DNA from: JBNJFY01 sp051747265
GTDB taxonomy: Bacteria > Bacteroidota > Rhodothermia > Balneolales > Balneolaceae
Length of the DNA stretch: 64,000 bases
Assembly (NCBI GenBank): GCA_051747265.1
Contig: JBNJFY010000001.1
Span: 124,001 to 188,000, forward strand
Direction of reading: 5' to 3'
The position numbers and the translations under genes were made by a program. Below the pieces are notes generated by a model that made no database searches, was not told where the DNA came from, and saw only the letters and a list, made by a program, of their open reading frames with translations. Every line of letters starts with the position of its first letter. Position 1 is the stretch's first letter. Positions 9,701-18,869 of the stretch are shown here, in pieces.

Positions 9701-12054
9701 ATCGTTTAGACGCGGACGATCAGAAGGATCAGGTTTTATTTGTCAACAATGTGTTCCTGAAGCATTGGAAGCAGCATCTTAACACCTGTATCGCCCCACT
9801 AATGAATGCCTATCAACTGGGTATGCGGGTGGGGAACCTGGTGGGGGGAACCTGGGCCGCCTACTACAGTTTGTTGTGGCAATTTCATACCGGGAAAAAC
9901 TTACAAACGCTGCACGATGATTTAACGGCATTCAGCGAAACCTTTCGCTTATACAAGCAAGAGGGAGCACATGATCGCACCGAGGTATTGCGCCACTTGG
10001 TGCGTAATTTAATGGGACTGTCGGATGCGCCCTTGTTGATAGGTGAATCCCCAGAGGAAGAGCAGCAGATTAAGGAAACCTTGTCCGCGAATGACGACAA
10101 GGCGATGATCTTCTTTTTTCATTTCTGCAAACTGATGCTCGAAAACTATCTGGGAGATGCCCAGGAAGCTGTGCATTACGCAGATCAGGCAGAAATCTAT
10201 TTGGATGCGGTGACAGGTCAGCCGGATATTCCTCAGTTTCATTTTCATCGCACCTTGGCACTAATCCAGGCCGCCCGGGATAGCCAACAAGCCCTCGTCC
10301 GGAAACGCAAGAAGCAGATCAATAAAAGTATTGCTTCTATGAACAAGTGGCAGAAGAAGGCACCTGAAAATTATGCTCATAAATACAAGCTGATGAAAGC
10401 CGAGTGGCTGAATTTTCAAGGAAAGTCGGATGAAGCCAGTGCCTACTACGCGCGAGCGCAACGAGATGCGCAACAACATCAATACTTGCACGAAGAGGCC
10501 CTTTGCTCAGAGCGCGCCTATCACCATTTCAAAAATCTACATGGGGGCTTTATTGCCAATTTACACATGGCAAAGGCCTATGAATTGTATGGTAGCTGGG
10601 GAGCTCAGCAGAAACAGCATCAACTCAAAACCCAACAGGGGGATGTGCTGGACCTGCATATCGAGGATAACCTATTATCCCATTCGGGCAGTACATCGGT
10701 ACATACCACGAGCAATCATGCCTATCTGGATCTAGCTACGATTTTACAGACCGCACAGGCATTGACGAGTGAAATCCGATTGGACCAGCTTAAAAAACGC
10801 TTGATGGAGCTATTGTTAGAAAATGCCGGTGCTCAGCGAGGTATCTTGCTCCTTTACCAGGATAATCATCTTTTAGTCAACGCTGAAGCGTATTCACAGA
10901 GCGAATCGAAATTGCATATTAGCCTCGAAGAGCATGAATACGCGTCTTATAATCAAATTGCTAAATCAGTTATCCAGTACGTCAAACGCACCCGTGAACA
11001 TGTGGTGTTGAATGATGCCAGCTCTAATGATCGGTTTGGGAGTGATACCTATATCATTTCTCAAATGCCGAAATCTATTATGTGCTTACCCCTGTTAAAC
11101 AAGGGCGATTTGATCGGCTACATCTATATGGAGAATAATCTCACCGCCAACGCCTTTACGCCGCAACGTATCAATTTGGTTTCCATGATTGCGGCACAAC
11201 TGGCGATTTCTCTTCAAAATGTGTCGTTGTATGAGAACACCCAACGGCTCAATGAGAACCTGCGCAGGGAAATGGCGGAACGAAAAAGCCTGGAACAAGA
11301 GCGCATTAAGGTAGAAGCGGAAAACTTACGTAAATCACAAGAGTTGGAAGAAGCCCGTCGTCTGCAGCTATCGATGCTGCCCAAACAACTTCCTGATTTG
11401 GATGATTATGAGATGGCCACCTTTATGACCACCGCAACCGAAGTGGGAGGCGATTACTACGATTTCTGCCTGAGTGATGATCAGCTCACTTTTATTGTGG
11501 GCGATGCCACCGGTCATGGACTCAAAGCGGGTACGATTGTAACTGCCGTAAAGAGCTCCTTTGCCATCGTGGGTGGGCGTTTCCAAGTCAATGAAGCGTT
11601 ACATTTGGTCAATGAATCGATCAAGGGGTTGGATCTTCATTTACTTTCCATGTGTTTAGTTTACGGCAATTTAGATTTATCCACCCATCAGCTGGAGTTT
11701 AGTTCGGCGGGGATGCCTCCCATGCTCCACTATCATCATGAAACCGGTAAGGTGAGCGAGTATATGCTGGAAGCGATTCCGCTGGGTACTTTTTCGGATC
11801 AGACTTATGAAACCCGGCAAGTTCAGCTAGACCCCGGCGACAAATTGCTCTTGATGAGTGATGGGTTTCCCGAACTGTTTAACAGTGAGGGCGAATGGCT
11901 TAATTACCAGCGAACCGAACGGATTTTTAAATCCAACGCATCGAAATCTCCCGATCAGATTATTGAAGCCATGAAGAAGGAAATACAGCTTTGGTCGGGT
12001 AATGATAAGCCCAATGATGATATTACTTTTGTGGTGCTCCAACGCAAGTTGTAG
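6772..12054 (+). CDS. Multidomain Ser/Thr kinase - STAND ATPase - GAF - SpoIIE-type phosphatase
   Basis: It encodes 1760 residues. Residues 1-270 form a eukaryotic-type kinase: catalytic HRD at 117-119 with N124, DLG (for DFG) with D138, then MAPEQ. Next comes an AAA/STAND ATPase, with Walker A GAAGVGKS at 323-330 and Walker B FVFFLDD with D453/D454. A long helical, TPR-like region runs to about 1300. A GAF domain spans about 1330-1490, followed by a coiled coil. A PP2C-type SpoIIE phosphatase ends the protein, with metal-site motifs VGGDYYDF (near 1559), GDATGHG, MSDGFPE and DDITFVVL. All catalytic motifs look intact, so kinase and phosphatase activities sit in one soluble chain. Proteins of this plan are known in Bacteroidota, cyanobacteria and myxobacteria as stress or development switches; the target here is unknown. 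Confidence 0.92.
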   Translation: MAEVVIHKGSNSTIFKVDNEDRSHVLKVLNKRHPSPFQLQQLQNEFELSQGLDLSGVRQALEMTHKDGRTALILPYIPGKTVKEYFIAQEQPFGKALDLFLKLSSSLADLHDHGIIHRDLSSHNVLYNPETGQVTLIDLGLSTTLDIKQASKQPHDLAGTLPYMAPEQTGRMNRSVDQRSDLYALGVVMYEVLSGQLPFIAADNLELVHSHLARIPTPLYELRNNRHSYDVPEPLSDVVQKLLAKSPERRYQSASGLYSDLKQMVNMWEANKAIPHIELGLHDRATTFRIPEKLYGRDSEIRSLKQAFNRSRDGATELMLVTGAAGVGKSALIHELHPLVTQYRGYFLEGKFDQLNQNTPFSALIQALRGFTKRILTESDERLNDWKKRILKAVGNQGQVITRIIPEMTNVIGEQPELTSLGAGESQNRFNYVMQRFLIALTTSGVPFVFFLDDLQWADQNTLDLIQSSLLSVNNHNLLVIGAYRDQEVSATHPLQLTLNELEEENAAISQIHLQPLTEEATQELVADTLHSKTDNVRELSSQVYAKTQGNPFFLRQFLTSLYQQQILHPAIDTKGLNWTWDADRFHQVDLSDDVVSLLTDRIEELPEQTTYLLQNAACLGSTFSRSLLQSIKWNTSDHILQKQLWPAIQAGFIRPDEESLQVVHESDQQTGPTTDYEQYRFSHDRIQQAFYERTPKDQRSQLHLELARHIENKLDGEDEQSYLFNLVEQYNKALAILDPEERHQVMELNAQAGQKALNAGAFAPALQYFQHAMELLDNPDQIWKQNYELALSLYGGYIDAAFLNGEVETLLKNAKIVKANTRNPLDRVRVYNIMVDVYTADSKYELAIEQGLEILAELGVTFPSNPTQMHVMGWLGQTKWKLMGKEPKDLAFLPACDDPYVQEAFPIITRMTPPAFMSGSNLFPLLVFKMVHLSLEHGNTTLSPFGYASYAITLSGVLGDVDQGYEFGEMSKFLIDRLDADDQKDQVLFVNNVFLKHWKQHLNTCIAPLMNAYQLGMRVGNLVGGTWAAYYSLLWQFHTGKNLQTLHDDLTAFSETFRLYKQEGAHDRTEVLRHLVRNLMGLSDAPLLIGESPEEEQQIKETLSANDDKAMIFFFHFCKLMLENYLGDAQEAVHYADQAEIYLDAVTGQPDIPQFHFHRTLALIQAARDSQQALVRKRKKQINKSIASMNKWQKKAPENYAHKYKLMKAEWLNFQGKSDEASAYYARAQRDAQQHQYLHEEALCSERAYHHFKNLHGGFIANLHMAKAYELYGSWGAQQKQHQLKTQQGDVLDLHIEDNLLSHSGSTSVHTTSNHAYLDLATILQTAQALTSEIRLDQLKKRLMELLLENAGAQRGILLLYQDNHLLVNAEAYSQSESKLHISLEEHEYASYNQIAKSVIQYVKRTREHVVLNDASSNDRFGSDTYIISQMPKSIMCLPLLNKGDLIGYIYMENNLTANAFTPQRINLVSMIAAQLAISLQNVSLYENTQRLNENLRREMAERKSLEQERIKVEAENLRKSQELEEARRLQLSMLPKQLPDLDDYEMATFMTTATEVGGDYYDFCLSDDQLTFIVGDATGHGLKAGTIVTAVKSSFAIVGGRFQVNEALHLVNESIKGLDLHLLSMCLVYGNLDLSTHQLEFSSAGMPPMLHYHHETGKVSEYMLEAIPLGTFSDQTYETRQVQLDPGDKLLLMSDGFPELFNSEGEWLNYQRTERIFKSNASKSPDQIIEAMKKEIQLWSGNDKPNDDITFVVLQRKL

Positions 12055-12143
12055 TAATATTGGCATGAACATGCTTGTATGAAACTTGAACACTTCCCAA
12101 CACACTTAAGTAACGGTACTTACTCAACAACTTCCTGAAACGA

Positions 12144-13211
12144 TTAGGATACCTGCGCAGTAATATTTTGCGAAGCAATCACTTTGCCTAATTCCTGATT
12201 GCTAGATCGATAGTTGGAAGCCAGTTGCTGTTGTCCGAGCTGAATAACCTTCCGTACAAGTTGATCTGGATCAGCCGCATCAACAGATTGGGGCGTACTA
12301 TCATGTTCCAACCATTGTCGTATCCTGGATATCTGCTGTTCAGACCAAGACGGTAAAATGGGAACATCCAGACTTTGTAGCGCAGCGGCATTGCACTCCT
12401 GTTCATACTGACCGGCAATGGGTAAAACCATCAATTTTTTCTTCAGATATAATGCTTCTGCTGTGGTTTCAAATCCTGCATTACTGAGAACGGCAAAGGA
12501 ACGTTCCAGACTTTGGGTAAACAGAGCCCGGCTGGTTGGGTTGACCACCACCGTTTCCTCACGGTAGGCTTTGTTCACTTGGGGAGCAAACACATGCCAC
12601 CTCACTTCCGGCATTTGCCTCAGCACCTCACACAACTTTCGATGGTGAACGCTGGGCATGTAAACTGTCACACGATTCCCATTCATGTTATCCAAAGTGC
12701 GAATGGATTCTCGTATCACCGGGGGTTCGATCCAACGGTCATATTGTTGATAATGAAAACCAATATAATAGTTTGCGGGAGCGAACCAACGTATGATGCG
12801 CTCCTGTATAGGAGATCTATGTGAAGATCGTGGCGTTAATGCTGAGTAAAATGCGGCCTGATGACTGAGCTGTACGCAGGGTACCCCAGCTCGTTTGGCC
12901 GCCCAAGCAGAAATGGGTTCAAAATCAGTGACCACCAGATCATATTGTTGGACCTCTAAGTTGCAAATATCACGTAGCAGTCGAATAGGACGTAATTGAC
13001 GTAACGTCTCTCGTAATGAAAGTCTTCCCTGTTGATCATAATGTAAGGTACAGCCTCGATATTGGTGGCGAGGTACTAATTGTGCAGTGTGAGTGTCTCC
13101 ACCACTGACCAACACATCCACCATACCATAATCACGAAATCGAGGTAAGAATTCCTTCGCCCGAGTCAGGTGCCCCTGCCCAGTACCTTGAACACCATAC
13201 AGAATCCTCAT
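12144..13211 (-). CDS. Glycosyltransferase of the MJ1255/VC2487 type (MGT-like, GT-B fold)
   Basis: It encodes 355 residues and begins MRILYGVQGTGQGHLTRA, the glycine-rich N-terminal loop of UDP-sugar transferases of the MurG/MGT kind. The C-terminal half holds the nucleotide-sugar pocket pattern (VLSNAGFETTAEALYLKKK, then PIAGQYEQECNAAAL). The pairing resembles the family named for MJ1255 and VC2487. Its start codon overlaps the stop of the upstream phosphoesterase gene as ATGA, so translation is coupled. This suggests a shared job in glycolipid or surface-sugar assembly at the inner face of the membrane. Donor and acceptor are unknown. Confidence 0.82.
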   Translation of the reverse strand: MRILYGVQGTGQGHLTRAKEFLPRFRDYGMVDVLVSGGDTHTAQLVPRHQYRGCTLHYDQQGRLSLRETLRQLRPIRLLRDICNLEVQQYDLVVTDFEPISAWAAKRAGVPCVQLSHQAAFYSALTPRSSHRSPIQERIIRWFAPANYYIGFHYQQYDRWIEPPVIRESIRTLDNMNGNRVTVYMPSVHHRKLCEVLRQMPEVRWHVFAPQVNKAYREETVVVNPTSRALFTQSLERSFAVLSNAGFETTAEALYLKKKLMVLPIAGQYEQECNAAALQSLDVPILPSWSEQQISRIRQWLEHDSTPQSVDAADPDQLVRKVIQLGQQQLASNYRSSNQELGKVIASQNITAQVS

Positions 13212-14059
13212 CGATCAATCCCCGCTCGTTGTAACATATCATCCAGCATGAGATGAAAATCTTGGTCCGATGCGCCAATCAAATGTGCCTGATAGGGTTG
13301 TTGTACAGGCTCTGTCAATGTATGCTCCTCAAATCGATAAATGCTCCATGTTTCCCCATCATACTCCAAGGCGCTCAGGTGCTCCACCCAATCACCAGAA
13401 TTCATATAAATAGTGGTTCCCTCGTCATGGGCGTGTTTCCGGATAGCTGGTTTGTGAATATGGCCACAAAATACGCGATCGTACCCTTCATGAATGGCTA
13501 ACTCTATAGCAGTTTGTTCAAAATCGTCTACGAATTGAACAGCTTTTTTCACGCTGTTTTTTAGGTATCTGGATAGCGATATACGCTCTCTTCCGGTAAG
13601 TTCTAATGCCTTATTGACCAGTCGATTAATGATAATCAACAGATCGTACCCATGCCCACCCAGTTTAGCTAACCACTTGGATTGACGCATTGTGATATCG
13701 AATATATCCCCATGGAAAAACCAGCAGGTATCATCTCCGATGCGTAAGATTAGCTTATCCAATATTTGGATGGGACCCAATTGCATGGGCGTTAGATGAC
13801 GCAGTTTTTCGTCATGATTTCCGGTCAAGTAATAGACCTGTGTGCCGGAACCCGCCATACTCAGTAATTGCTTGATCACCGCCATGTGTTCAGCCGGCCA
13901 GTAATACTTTCGGAAGTTCCAAAAGTCGAAAATATCACCATTTAAGATGATTCGCTGTACTTCTAAGGTTCGCAAATACTTAAGGAGTTCCTGGGCATGA
14001 CAACCGACGGTTCCCAAATGCACATCCGAAATGACAAGGGTATCTAAAGTACGTTTCAT
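13208..14059 (-). CDS. Metallophosphoesterase, LpxH-like (UDP-2,3-diacylglucosamine diphosphatase family)
   Basis: It encodes 283 residues from the ATG at 14059; the longer frame starts at a TTG (14092) and adds 11 unlikely residues. All motifs of a two-metal calcineurin-type phosphoesterase are present in order: SDVHLG, NGDIFDFW, TGNHDE, a histidine in FHGDIFD and FCGHIHKP. The layout is that of LpxH-like enzymes, which split the pyrophosphate of UDP-diacylglucosamine in lipid A synthesis. Many genomes carry extra LpxH-like proteins of other function, so the exact substrate is open. It overlaps the glycosyltransferase gene by four bases. Confidence 0.82.
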   Translation of the reverse strand: MKRTLDTLVISDVHLGTVGCHAQELLKYLRTLEVQRIILNGDIFDFWNFRKYYWPAEHMAVIKQLLSMAGSGTQVYYLTGNHDEKLRHLTPMQLGPIQILDKLILRIGDDTCWFFHGDIFDITMRQSKWLAKLGGHGYDLLIIINRLVNKALELTGRERISLSRYLKNSVKKAVQFVDDFEQTAIELAIHEGYDRVFCGHIHKPAIRKHAHDEGTTIYMNSGDWVEHLSALEYDGETWSIYRFEEHTLTEPVQQPYQAHLIGASDQDFHLMLDDMLQRAGIDR

Positions 14060-14240
14060 GGAATTTGATTCTGTTAGACGGCAAAGAACCAAATTCAGAT
14101 TAACGCAGCATATCCTACTGATTAAATCTGCGTAAGTATCAGATTAATCAAATGTTATCCAATGGAATGATTAGGTAGAAAAAGGATAAAACATTCTAAC
14201 GACTCGGAATTATGAGATGCTACTTATCAAGCCTAAAAAC

Positions 14241-14630
14241 TTAGGATATGATTTCATCGATATGACTCATCAATGTTGCCGTATCAAAAGGTTTCTCTAA
14301 GCTGACATGAGCTCCGAACTGTTTTGCCACTTCCAAATAGTTCATTCCCCCTTGTTTATCTTTATAACCGGAGATGGCTACGATCCCCACATCCGAATCC
14401 ACATTGCGGATCTCCGTAATCAGTTCCAAGCCCTCTTTGTTAGGCATGAAAATGTCGGTAATGATGACATCCGGCCGGTGTTTTTTGAATACCGTAAGGC
14501 CTTCATCACCATCCGTAGCGGTTACCACCTCAAAATCGTGCTTTTTTAGCAGTAAGGTTAAATACTCTCTTGTGTCTGCACTATCGTCTATGATAAGTGC
14601 TTTTTTTGATTCATTTGTTTGGGTACTCAT
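14241..14630 (-). CDS. Stand-alone response-regulator receiver protein
   Basis: The frame is open from 14765, but similarity to receiver domains begins right after the ATG at 14630 (STQTNESKKALIIDDSADTR), giving 129 residues. The upstream part is not protein-like. The acidic pair is in LIIDDSAD, the phospho-acceptor Asp in VIITDIFMPNKEGL, the Thr/Ser switch in VAISGY and the Lys in SLEKPFD. There is no output domain. No kinase gene is adjacent, so the partner is elsewhere. Confidence 0.85.
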   Translation of the reverse strand: MSTQTNESKKALIIDDSADTREYLTLLLKKHDFEVVTATDGDEGLTVFKKHRPDVIITDIFMPNKEGLELITEIRNVDSDVGIVAISGYKDKQGGMNYLEVAKQFGAHVSLEKPFDTATLMSHIDEIIS

Positions 14631-14750
14631 AAACAGTCTGCGTCTCTTTGTAATTGCCATATCGCTTCTAGACTTATAGGTACGCATTCTTTCAGAACTG
14701 TATGCTATCCAATCATTAGCGTTAGTGCCATTAATATCTCCTAACATTTC

Positions 14751-14880
14751 AAGAGGGCTTTGCATAACATTCCGAAATTTATTCGGTCATGGCAAGATGT
14801 AGAAACAATCACCGTTTACACAATCTCAGGGGATTGCCTCACTACGTTCGCAATGACAGGTAGTTTTGCAAAGCCCTCTT
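14751..14880. repeat. Second type of inverted-repeat element, 130 bp
   Basis: Perfect 14-base inverted ends AAGAGGGCTTTGCA and TGCAAAGCCCTCTT bound 130 bases without a gene. Inside, 14832-14857 holds GATTGCCTC and GTTCGCAATGAC, the arms of a palindrome resembling a widespread bacterial intergenic repeat (recalled, not searched). It fills most of the gap between the receiver gene and gcvP. Confidence 0.7.
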
Positions 14881-14945
14881 CAAAAGAAAAGCCCATAATC
14901 CAAGATTATGAGCTTTTCCAAATAGTGCCGCGATATAGCCAATTG

Positions 14946-17858
14946 TTAATGGACCGCCGCAGGTTCTTGTCCTTCAGCGTATTCATCCAACGGAACACAA
15001 CTGCACATTAGGTTACGATCACCATAAGCATCATCAACGCGAGAAACGGCTGGCCAGAACTTATTGAATCGTAACCACTCCATAGGAAAGACCGCTTCTT
15101 CCCGGGAATAAGGACGATCCCAGTTTTCCCGCATCATCACTCGCATGGTATGCGGAGCATGCCGAAGAGCGCTCTGCTCGACGCCCATTTTCTCTTCTTG
15201 GATGGCCCGTATCTCTTCACGGATACTGAGCATCGCCTCACAGAATCGATCCAATTCAACTTTGGATTCACTTTCCGTAGGCTCAATCATCAGTGTTCCG
15301 GGTACCGGGAAGGACATGGTGGGCGCGTGAAATCCGTAGTCCATCAGTCGCTTGGCGATGTCTACTGCCTCTACTCCTGCTTTTTTGAATGGACGAACAT
15401 CCAAAATAAACTCATGGGCAGCTCGACCACTTACGCCCGTGTACAGAATTTCGAACTCGGTATTTAAGCGATCCTTTATATAGTTGGCATTCAGAATCGC
15501 GGCTTTGGTCGCCTCGGTCAGCCCTTCGGCTCCCATCATGCGAATGTAGGCATAAGAGATGGAAAGGATACTGGCGCTCCCCCAAGGTGCCGCGGAAATG
15601 GCTGGAATCCCTTGTTCGCTACTCACATTGACCACCGGATGATTCGGCAAATATGGAGCCAATTCCTTCGTACAGCAAATGGGGCCCATGCCCGGACCGC
15701 CACCACCGTGTGGAATAGTAAAGGTTTTATGCAGATTCAGATGGCAAACATCCGCACCGATTTTAGCGGGCGTAGTTAACCCCACCTGGGCATTCATATT
15801 AGCTCCGTCCATGTAAACCAAACCACCGGCATCGTGAACAGCCTGACAAATAGCCTGAATATCCTGCTCAAATACTCCATGAGTGGATGGGTAGGTCACC
15901 ATCAAGGCGGCCAATCGATCTTGGTTTTCCTCAATTTTCTCATTCAGATCATCCAGATCGATATTGCCGTGTTCATCGCACTTGGTAATCACCACCTCCA
16001 TACCAGCCATTACCGCACTGGCCGGATTGGTCCCATGTGCCGAATCAGGTACAATGGTCACATCGCGTTGATCGTCGCCATGGGCATGATGAAAAGCGCG
16101 GATCGTCATCAATCCTGCATACTCCCCTTGCGCTCCGGAGTTGGGTTGCAAGGAGGTGGCCGCGAAACCAGTGATCTCATTGAGCCAGTCTTCCAGATCA
16201 TCAAACATCTGATGATATCCGGAGGCTTGCTCAACGGGCGCGAAGGGATGAATCTGCCCCAATTCCGGCCAGGTTAACGGAATCATTTCGGCCGTGGCAT
16301 TCAGCTTCATCGTGCAACTCCCCAAGGAAATCATGGAGTGAACCAGCGAAAGATCCTTGTTCTCCAACTCTTTTAGATAGCGCAACATCTCATGTTCGGA
16401 GTGGTAGCTGTTGAACACCTCATGTTCCATGTAGGAGCTTTTCCGCCGTAATGCTTCCGGATATTGGACTTCCACCCCCGGCGCTAGCTTGGCTAAGTCA
16501 AATGGTAACTCCATCTCCATAGCGGCGGCGAAGACCCCCAGTAAGATTTCCACATCATCGAGATCTTTGGCCTCATCCAGGGAAACGCCCACGTTGCCGT
16601 CCTGGTAATAGCGCAAATTGATTTTCTGTGCTTCGGCTTGCTCTCTCAGTTGAGCAACGCTGACCGAGTCGGGCAGTTTTACCGTAATGGTATCAAAAAA
16701 CAGTTCCGTTTCTACGGTGTAACCCAGCTCTCGAAGCCCATAGGCGGTCAGTTTGGTAAGTCCGTGGATTCGCTCCGCGATTTTGCGCATTCCTTTGGGT
16801 CCATGATAAACCCCGTACAAACCGGCCATCACCGCCAGAAGGACCTGCGCCGTACAAATATTGGAGGTGGCCTTTTCTCGGCGGATGTGTTGCTCACGCG
16901 TCTGCAGTGCCATACGATAGGCCGGATTCCCTTCCGCGTCTTTGGTCACTCCGATGATGCGACCGGGAATGTATCGCTTATATTTTTCTTTCGTAGCGAA
17001 ATAAGCCGCGTGCGGTCCTCCATAGCCCATGGGTACACCCAATCGCTGGGTGGATCCCACCGCTACATCGGCACCCAGTTCTCCGGGAGCTTTCAATAAC
17101 GTCAGTGCCATCAGATCAGCGGCCATAACCACTTTCACGTCCTGCTCTTTGGCCGATGCAATCAAAGCATTGTAATCGTGAACCGACCCATCTGTTGATG
17201 GATACTGTAGCAACATACCGAACAGTTCGGGATCAGTGACGTCCACTTCTTGAGGATCCCCAACCCGGATGGTAATCCCCTGAGGCTGCGCGCGATTTTG
17301 AATCACATCTATGGTCTGCGGATGGCTGTCTTCAGCCACAAAAAAGGTAGTCGCTTGTTTCTTTTTCTTGCCCCGGCGACGTCCATACAACATGGACATC
17401 GCTTCCGCGGCGGCGGTACCTTCATCCAGCAGCGAAGCATTCGCCAATTCAAAACCGGTCAAATCACTGACCATGGTCTGGAAGTTGATTAACGCTTCCA
17501 GTCGTCCCTGGGCAATTTCTGCCTGATAGGGTGTATATGCCGTATACCAACCCGGATTTTCTAATACATTGCGCTTGATCACGTTCGGCGTCAATGTATC
17601 GTAATATCCCTGGCCGATATATGAGGTGTAAATATCATTCTTGGAAGCCAGTTTCTTGAACGCTTTCAAAAATTGATCTTCGCTGAGTGCCTTGGGTAAA
17701 TCCAACGATTTATCCAGACGAATTCCTTCCGGCACGGTTTGATCAATAAGTTCATCGAGTGAATCGACACCGATGACCGATAACATTTCTGAAATTTGCT
17801 GATCGTCGGGACCGATATGGCGGTCTACAAAGGCTTCTTTTTCAAAGGAGATGCTCAT
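14946..17858 (-). CDS. gcvP: Glycine dehydrogenase (decarboxylating), P-protein of the glycine cleavage system
   Basis: It encodes 970 residues, the usual length of the single-chain P-protein with both halves fused. The N-terminus (FVDRHIGPDDQQISEML) is typical. The PLP lysine is K711 in HLNLHKTFTIPHGGGGPG, and the SLGSCTMKLNAT and VTYPSTHGVFE stretches are as expected. The enzyme decarboxylates glycine and passes the aminomethyl group to lipoylated GcvH in the cytoplasm. gcvT and gcvH are not next to it. I looked for a glycine riboswitch in the leader and saw none. Confidence 0.97.
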   Translation of the reverse strand: MSISFEKEAFVDRHIGPDDQQISEMLSVIGVDSLDELIDQTVPEGIRLDKSLDLPKALSEDQFLKAFKKLASKNDIYTSYIGQGYYDTLTPNVIKRNVLENPGWYTAYTPYQAEIAQGRLEALINFQTMVSDLTGFELANASLLDEGTAAAEAMSMLYGRRRGKKKKQATTFFVAEDSHPQTIDVIQNRAQPQGITIRVGDPQEVDVTDPELFGMLLQYPSTDGSVHDYNALIASAKEQDVKVVMAADLMALTLLKAPGELGADVAVGSTQRLGVPMGYGGPHAAYFATKEKYKRYIPGRIIGVTKDAEGNPAYRMALQTREQHIRREKATSNICTAQVLLAVMAGLYGVYHGPKGMRKIAERIHGLTKLTAYGLRELGYTVETELFFDTITVKLPDSVSVAQLREQAEAQKINLRYYQDGNVGVSLDEAKDLDDVEILLGVFAAAMEMELPFDLAKLAPGVEVQYPEALRRKSSYMEHEVFNSYHSEHEMLRYLKELENKDLSLVHSMISLGSCTMKLNATAEMIPLTWPELGQIHPFAPVEQASGYHQMFDDLEDWLNEITGFAATSLQPNSGAQGEYAGLMTIRAFHHAHGDDQRDVTIVPDSAHGTNPASAVMAGMEVVITKCDEHGNIDLDDLNEKIEENQDRLAALMVTYPSTHGVFEQDIQAICQAVHDAGGLVYMDGANMNAQVGLTTPAKIGADVCHLNLHKTFTIPHGGGGPGMGPICCTKELAPYLPNHPVVNVSSEQGIPAISAAPWGSASILSISYAYIRMMGAEGLTEATKAAILNANYIKDRLNTEFEILYTGVSGRAAHEFILDVRPFKKAGVEAVDIAKRLMDYGFHAPTMSFPVPGTLMIEPTESESKVELDRFCEAMLSIREEIRAIQEEKMGVEQSALRHAPHTMRVMMRENWDRPYSREEAVFPMEWLRFNKFWPAVSRVDDAYGDRNLMCSCVPLDEYAEGQEPAAVH

Positions 17859-18030
17859 TACGCGACTTACATTGGGTGAAGATTTTAGACGTCTGTATTT
17901 AACGCAGGCACCATAACGAATCTACGATGAAGGTGCGTTTCATACGGCGTGGGAATTTACAAAACCATGCTCTGAATTAGAAGTTTTGCCTGTGGGGGAT
18001 TTTCATTATTGCCGGTAAGCTCAACATTGC

Positions 18031-18806
18031 AATATTTTTTTACATATATATAAAGTATTCCTAATACCGCCCCTGCTCTAAAAAGTTCTTTTTTATCTCA
18101 TTACTGAGCTATAATTGGTAATACGAGATGGGAGCTTCGCTTCCCGTAGCTGGGCAAAGCTTGGGTACCAAAATGATCGATCGGTCTCCCTTTCTTTCCC
18201 ATACCTGGCGCAAGTGTTCAGCGAAGCGTCACTTGTGCCCCATCCATCAGCAATAAGATTAGGCACAAGTGACATCCGTTACTCACTGATAATGTAGATG
18301 ACTTTGCCAGCTAGAGATTACTCACATTACTCCATTATTGAGACAGAATTACGGGATTTAACACTTGCGCCAGTTGGGGGGAAAGCTTGGGAACCAAGGT
18401 GGTCGATCGGTCTCTCTTTCGCCGGAGGTTAAAACCCCGCGGCTCGTCCAACTTATCCCCTCTGGGGAATTGTTGGTAGTCCGCCTTATAGATGAAGCTG
18501 AGCATAGCTTACCTAGAACTTATTTTCATCCCTACAGAATACCCGGTAGTCTGAAGGATCTCTGAGAGCCCCAACCCTGCGTACGCAGATAGGCTCCAAC
18601 TAAGTATACTATTATATGACCCGGGGCCGGCTGAAAATCAGTCGGCCCCGGGTCACTGGTTAACTCTCATTACCGGGCTCTGACCGGTAATGGCGTGCCC
18701 GGAGCTCTGCTCCCGAAAGGGCTAACCCAAACCTATCCACATAGAGCCAATTTTTTTTCATATAAAGCATTCCTAATACTGCCTCTCCTCTAATAAGTTC
18801 TTTTTC
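18031..18806. repeat. Gene-free repeat patch between gcvP and the outer-membrane protein gene
   Basis: About 60 bases at 18031-18094 recur at 18748-18806 in the same direction (both contain AATAC, GCCYCT and AAGTTCTTTTT after a T-rich run). Between them, a ~45-base segment with AAAGCTTGGG and GATCGATCGGTCT occurs at 18149-18195 and 18372-18420. GGCGCAAGTG and its inverse occur four times (18207, 18230, 18262, 18362), forming hairpins. A small hairpin (CATTACCGG with CCGGTAATG) lies at 18668-18692. Short ORFs on both strands follow the palindromes and are not convincing genes. The rest of the gap (17859-18030, 18807-18869) shows nothing further. Confidence 0.7.
18617..18655. repeat. Long GC-rich hairpin
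   Basis: Arms of 18 bases (left TGACCCGGGGCCGGCTGA) close on the loop AAA; all pairs are Watson-Crick apart from one G-T. No T tract follows on either strand, so it is not a simple terminator. Confidence 0.75.
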
Positions 18807-18869
18807 AAAACTGATTTTTCTACATTACTCACGAATTTTACTGCCATTACCCTACTGAAATTTTTGCAC

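Noticed and set aside
14946..17530. Plus-strand ORFs of 60-153 codons antisense to gcvP
   Set aside because: The P-protein frame is intact over its full length. These are shadow frames.
17859..18030. Glycine riboswitch before gcvP
   Set aside because: The leader is short, and I could not find the paired-aptamer pattern of glycine riboswitches.
18093..18565. Small ORFs of 60-66 codons on both strands
   Set aside because: Near-palindromic repeats open frames on both strands at the same place, and there is no start context or protein-like pattern.
18617..18655. Rho-independent terminator
   Set aside because: The stem is long and GC-rich, but no T tract follows on either strand and no gene ends near it.
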